From the NCBI GenBank assembly GCA_902579215.1, contig CACHGH010000001.1, positions 1 to 64,000 on the forward strand: a stretch of DNA of 64,000 nt. Reading direction: 5' to 3'. The notes beneath the pieces were generated by a model, which worked only from the letters and a program-made list of their open reading frames with translations, did no database searches and was not told the origin of the DNA. Origin of the DNA: an uncultured Pelagibacteraceae bacterium (GTDB lineage: Bacteria > Pseudomonadota > Alphaproteobacteria > Pelagibacterales > Pelagibacteraceae). The translations under genes and the position numbers were made by a program. Within the stretch, counting starts at the first letter, position 1, and every line of letters begins with the position of its first letter. Of the stretch, positions 60,648 to 64,000 are shown piece after piece.

Positions 60648-62117
60648 TTATGGTAGACAATCTAAATAAGTATCCAGATCCCACTGAGTTGTCGCGCCTA
60701 AGAATTTTTCCCACTCATCATTTTTGTACCAATGAAAAACTTTGTACATTTCATCTGGCATAGCTGATTTAATAACTTCATCTTCAGCTAATCTATCTAG
60801 CGCTTCTCCTAAACTTAATGGAAGTTTTTTAACATCTTTTCCAGCCTTTTTAGCTTCATACATACTTCTAGACTCAGGTTTAGATGGTTTCAGATTTTTT
60901 GAAATACCATGGTCGCAAGCTTTTAACAAAGCTGCACCTAAAAGATATGGATTATGCATAGAGTCAACTGATCTATACTCAAATCTTCCAGGAGCTGATA
61001 CTCTTAAACCGCAAGTTCTGTTTTGATATCCCCAATCAGCATAAACTGGAGCCCAGAAACCTTGATCCCAAAGTCTTCTGTAAGAATTGACAGTTGAAGA
61101 TCCTAAAGCAGTTAATGCAGGTAAGTGTTCCATTATTCCAGCAATAGACTGTAAACCAACTTTACCCGGTAGTTGCATATCTTTAGTATCAGGCATAAAA
61201 GTATTTGTACCTCCCTGTACATAACCAAACACTTCCTCTACTCCAGGTAACTTTTTATTACCTAATCTGTTTGTTACAACTTTTCCACCTTTCCATAAAG
61301 ACATGTTCGTGTGACAACCGCTTGCAGATACTCCCATAAACGGTTTTGTCATAAAGCATGCTATTAAATTATGTTCTCTTGCTACTTGGGCACAAATTTG
61401 CCTGTAAGTAGAAAGTCTATCAGCATTTCTTAAAACATTGTCGTATGTCCAGTTTAATTCTAATTGTCCCGGAGCATCTTCATGGTCACCTTGGATCATA
61501 TCTAAACCCATGGCTGAAGCGTATTCAATTACTTTCATAAACACAGGTCTTAATGACTCAAATTGATCAATGTGATAACAGTATGGTTTAGAAAAACCTG
61601 CTCCAGTAGGGGTTCCGTCAGGATTTTTTGTTAACCACATCATTTCAGGTTCTGTTCCTACTCTTAATTCTAGACCATGTTTTTTCTGAAATTCATCCAT
61701 AAAAATTCTTAGGTTTCCTCTACAATCAGAAGTTAAATGTCCTCCTGGATTTTCTCTTTCTTCTCTATTTCTAAAACATGTAACAAAAACTCTTCCAACT
61801 CTTTTATCCCACGGTAGTTGACAGAAAGTTTCAGGGTCAGGTATACCTACAAGCTCCATAGCTTCAGGACCGTAACCTATATAATTTTTGTGCCTGTCTA
61901 CAAATAAGTTGGCAGTTGATCCATAAACTAATTGAAATCCTTTTTCTGCAGTTCTTTCCCAATGATCTGCAGGAATTCCTTTACCAACAACACGTCCTGT
62001 TACAGATATAAATTGGTAATAAATGTATGTAATTCCTAATTCGTTAATTTTTTCTCTAACTTTTTTTACTAATTTCGCTCTTCCTGGTTGATTTACATGT
62101 TTTTCTAGATCCGTCAT
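60648..62117 (-). CDS. Glutamine synthetase family protein
   Basis: VGTEPEMMWLTKNPDGTPTG, MIQGDHEDAPGQLELNWTYDNVLRNADRL, FMGVSASGCHTNMSLW, NRTCGLRVSAPGRFEYRSVDSMHNPYLLGAALL. Confidence 0.9.
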   Translation of the reverse strand: MTDLEKHVNQPGRAKLVKKVREKINELGITYIYYQFISVTGRVVGKGIPADHWERTAEKGFQLVYGSTANLFVDRHKNYIGYGPEAMELVGIPDPETFCQLPWDKRVGRVFVTCFRNREERENPGGHLTSDCRGNLRIFMDEFQKKHGLELRVGTEPEMMWLTKNPDGTPTGAGFSKPYCYHIDQFESLRPVFMKVIEYASAMGLDMIQGDHEDAPGQLELNWTYDNVLRNADRLSTYRQICAQVAREHNLIACFMTKPFMGVSASGCHTNMSLWKGGKVVTNRLGNKKLPGVEEVFGYVQGGTNTFMPDTKDMQLPGKVGLQSIAGIMEHLPALTALGSSTVNSYRRLWDQGFWAPVYADWGYQNRTCGLRVSAPGRFEYRSVDSMHNPYLLGAALLKACDHGISKNLKPSKPESRSMYEAKKAGKDVKKLPLSLGEALDRLAEDEVIKSAMPDEMYKVFHWYKNDEWEKFLGATTQWDLDTYLDCLP

Positions 62118-62182
62118 TTTCCCCCTTAAATTATAAGTTTAAAAAGGTAACTGAAAAAAAATTATCTGTCTAGTTAGATAAA

Positions 62183-63532
62183 TCAACTCCAAGGAAATGG
62201 ACTGTTCGAAGTAGGGTGAAGCTCACCTTTCTCGTATCGGTTGAATCTAAAAGGTTTTAATAAATCACTTTCTTTTCCTAGAACTTCTTCAGCAACAAGA
62301 TTGCCTACTCCCATCATTTTATATCCATGATTTGAATCTGCTATAACGTAAACATTTTCACAAAATTTATCAAACACAGGAAAACTATCAGGAGTAAAAC
62401 AGCCTAAACCACCAGATGGTCCTTGTTTATATTGTTGAGATTTTCCTTCAAATCTTTTTTGACAGTGAGCTAATGCTGATGACCACATATGTGCAAAATC
62501 ATCTGTTGTTTGAAAGTCTTTTGATGCAAGTCCATAAGGGTCAATTTTTACTTCTTCAACTTTATCATCTACTTTAAATGGAGCCGCACCTCCTTGCACA
62601 CCGTGTTTGTCACATATGTCAGGTTTATAATAAATTCCCCACATTTTATCTGTAATTAATGATTTATCTCTATCAGAATATAATGGCTCTTCACTATCTA
62701 CATGAATTAGTGGTGGTAATTTCCCATCGTCAGTTTTTAAAAAACCATCTCCCACATTCATAACGCCTTCTTGCAAAAACCAATACTTCCACATATTTTG
62801 GTTATCTTTTTTCTCTCCATTATATTTTATTGAAATTTTCTGTGGCAGTTCTAACATTTCCCAAATTTTATAAATCCATGGACCTACAGCAACAATCACT
62901 TGTTCACACTCTATTGTCCCTAAGGTTGTTTCTACGCCTGTAACTGCTTTACTATTACTTCCTCTTTTAAATCCTGTGACTTCAACTCCTGTAATTATAT
63001 TTGCACCTTCATTTTTAGCTTTATTTCCACATGCTCCTATCGCAACCTTATTTGGAGAGTAGCCTCCTTGTTTTTCATGAAGAATGCTAGTTATACCTGG
63101 AGCTTGCCAATCACTAAAAATATTTTTCATATAATTAAAACATTTTTCTTCACCTTCTATAAATTCAGAGTCATAACCTATTTTTTGTTGTTGCTCGTAT
63201 ACTGAAGACATATCTTTTCTCATTGCTTCGGTGTTAATCTGCATAAAACCTACTGAATGATAATTAAAATCTTTGGCATCTTTTTCCCAAATATCAACGC
63301 TATGAGCCATTAGCTCTCTCATTGCTGGTTGAAAATAATTATTTCTTACAACCCCACAAGCTATACCGCTAGCTCCAGCAGCAATTCCTGTTTTATCTAA
63401 AACTACAATATCATTTTCTTTGACGGTTTGACCTTTAGCTTTTATTTTTTCTCCAAGATTCCACGCAGTGCTCAAGCCATGTATTCCTGCTCCAATGATT
63501 ACGTACTTAGCTTTTGAAGGAAGTTTGCTCAT
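62183..63532 (-). CDS. FAD-dependent oxidoreductase, sarcosine/dimethylglycine oxidase-dehydrogenase-like (DAO family)
   Basis: YVIIGAGIHGLSTAWNLGEK, VVLDKTGIAAGASGIACGVVRNNYFQPAMRELMAHSVDIWE, GCFTPDSFPVFDKFCENVYVIADSNHGYKMMGVGNLVAEEVLGKE. Confidence 0.85.
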   Translation of the reverse strand: MSKLPSKAKYVIIGAGIHGLSTAWNLGEKIKAKGQTVKENDIVVLDKTGIAAGASGIACGVVRNNYFQPAMRELMAHSVDIWEKDAKDFNYHSVGFMQINTEAMRKDMSSVYEQQQKIGYDSEFIEGEEKCFNYMKNIFSDWQAPGITSILHEKQGGYSPNKVAIGACGNKAKNEGANIITGVEVTGFKRGSNSKAVTGVETTLGTIECEQVIVAVGPWIYKIWEMLELPQKISIKYNGEKKDNQNMWKYWFLQEGVMNVGDGFLKTDDGKLPPLIHVDSEEPLYSDRDKSLITDKMWGIYYKPDICDKHGVQGGAAPFKVDDKVEEVKIDPYGLASKDFQTTDDFAHMWSSALAHCQKRFEGKSQQYKQGPSGGLGCFTPDSFPVFDKFCENVYVIADSNHGYKMMGVGNLVAEEVLGKESDLLKPFRFNRYEKGELHPTSNSPFPWS

Positions 63533-64000
63533 GCTTTAACTTTAGTTTTTTCTGGATCATAAAATGGAAATCCAACAACTTTTGCAGATATTCTTTTTTG
63601 ATGTCCGTCAATTTTTCCTACTTCTACTTTTGTCCCCATTTTTGAATGATTAACATCTATTCTACAAAGAGCAATATTTTTGTTGAGAGTTGGAGATATA
63701 CAACCACTAGTAATTACGCCAATTTGTGACCGTTCAATATGAACACAATCTCCATGATTAGCCTTTTCTTTACCAATCAACTCAAGTCCTACGAGTTTTT
63801 TTTGAGGGTTTTCTTTTCTTTTAACTAAACTTTCTTTACCAATAAAATCATCTGTTTTAGTTTTTAAAGGAACAGTAAAACCAACTCCAGCTTCAAAGGG
63901 ATCAATTTGCCCATCAAATTCATTTCCAAAAAGAATTAATCCAGCCTCTATTCTTAATAAATCTAATGCACCAAAACCTGCTGGTATTAAACCCTCATCT
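63529..64000 (-). CDS. GcvT-family aminomethyltransferase (C-terminal part; rest beyond window)
   Basis: Frame is open to the window end: DEGLIPAGFGALDLLRIEAGLILFGNEFDGQIDPFEAGVGFTVPLK..., then KKLVGLELIG...VITSGCISPTLNKNIALCRID. Track start at 63780 is internal. Confidence 0.88.
   Translation of the reverse strand, partial: DEGLIPAGFGALDLLRIEAGLILFGNEFDGQIDPFEAGVGFTVPLKTKTDDFIGKESLVKRKENPQKKLVGLELIGKEKANHGDCVHIERSQIGVITSGCISPTLNKNIALCRIDVNHSKMGTKVEVGKIDGHQKRISAKVVGFPFYDPEKTKVKA

Noticed and set aside
63529-64000. Truncated GcvT-family gene as DMSP demethylase (dmdA)
   Set aside because: Only the C-terminal part is visible; GcvT, DmdA and dimethylglycine/sarcosine enzymes cannot be separated from this fragment, and the FAD oxidoreductase neighbour favours amine demethylation.

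Overview
The window is AT-rich, very densely packed bacterial chromosome. Gene content and order look like a streamlined marine alphaproteobacterium of the SAR11/Pelagibacter type; this is inferred from protein content, no search was run. I see about 65 protein-coding genes, one tRNA-Leu(GAG) and several intrinsic terminators. I found no rRNA, CRISPR array, prophage or transposon. Main blocks: ppdK (5' end cut off), nadA/nadC, tRNA-Leu; folate-binding YgfZ, dihydroorotase, propionyl-CoA synthetase; a proteorhodopsin with Gln at the spectral-tuning position, followed by ferredoxin and ferredoxin-NADP reductase; umuDC, D-glycerate 3-kinase, TolC, recA, alaS, icd, psd/pssA; guaB lacking its CBS domains, guaA; a TRAP transporter; an allantoin-type ureide module (NCS1 permease, ureidoglycolate lyase, allantoicase, allantoinase-like deacetylase) next to pxpABC and a ureohydrolase plus aldehyde dehydrogenase pair; acnA, YfgM-like, BamB; and a unidirectional nitrogen/methylated-amine block (GcvT-like, FAD oxidoreductase, GS-like, GlxBCD, AmtB, GlnT/GmaS-like, diaminopropionate ammonia-lyase). 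The least-described signals are: a 26-nt motif shared by the umuD and recA upstream regions (22/26 identical, containing GAAC-N7-GAAC); an 18-bp perfect palindrome just upstream of proteorhodopsin; small membrane ORFs missing from the ORF track (4329-4445 and 55031-55192); and unknown proteins embedded in the amtB/glx block. I did not find a clearly new multi-gene system.
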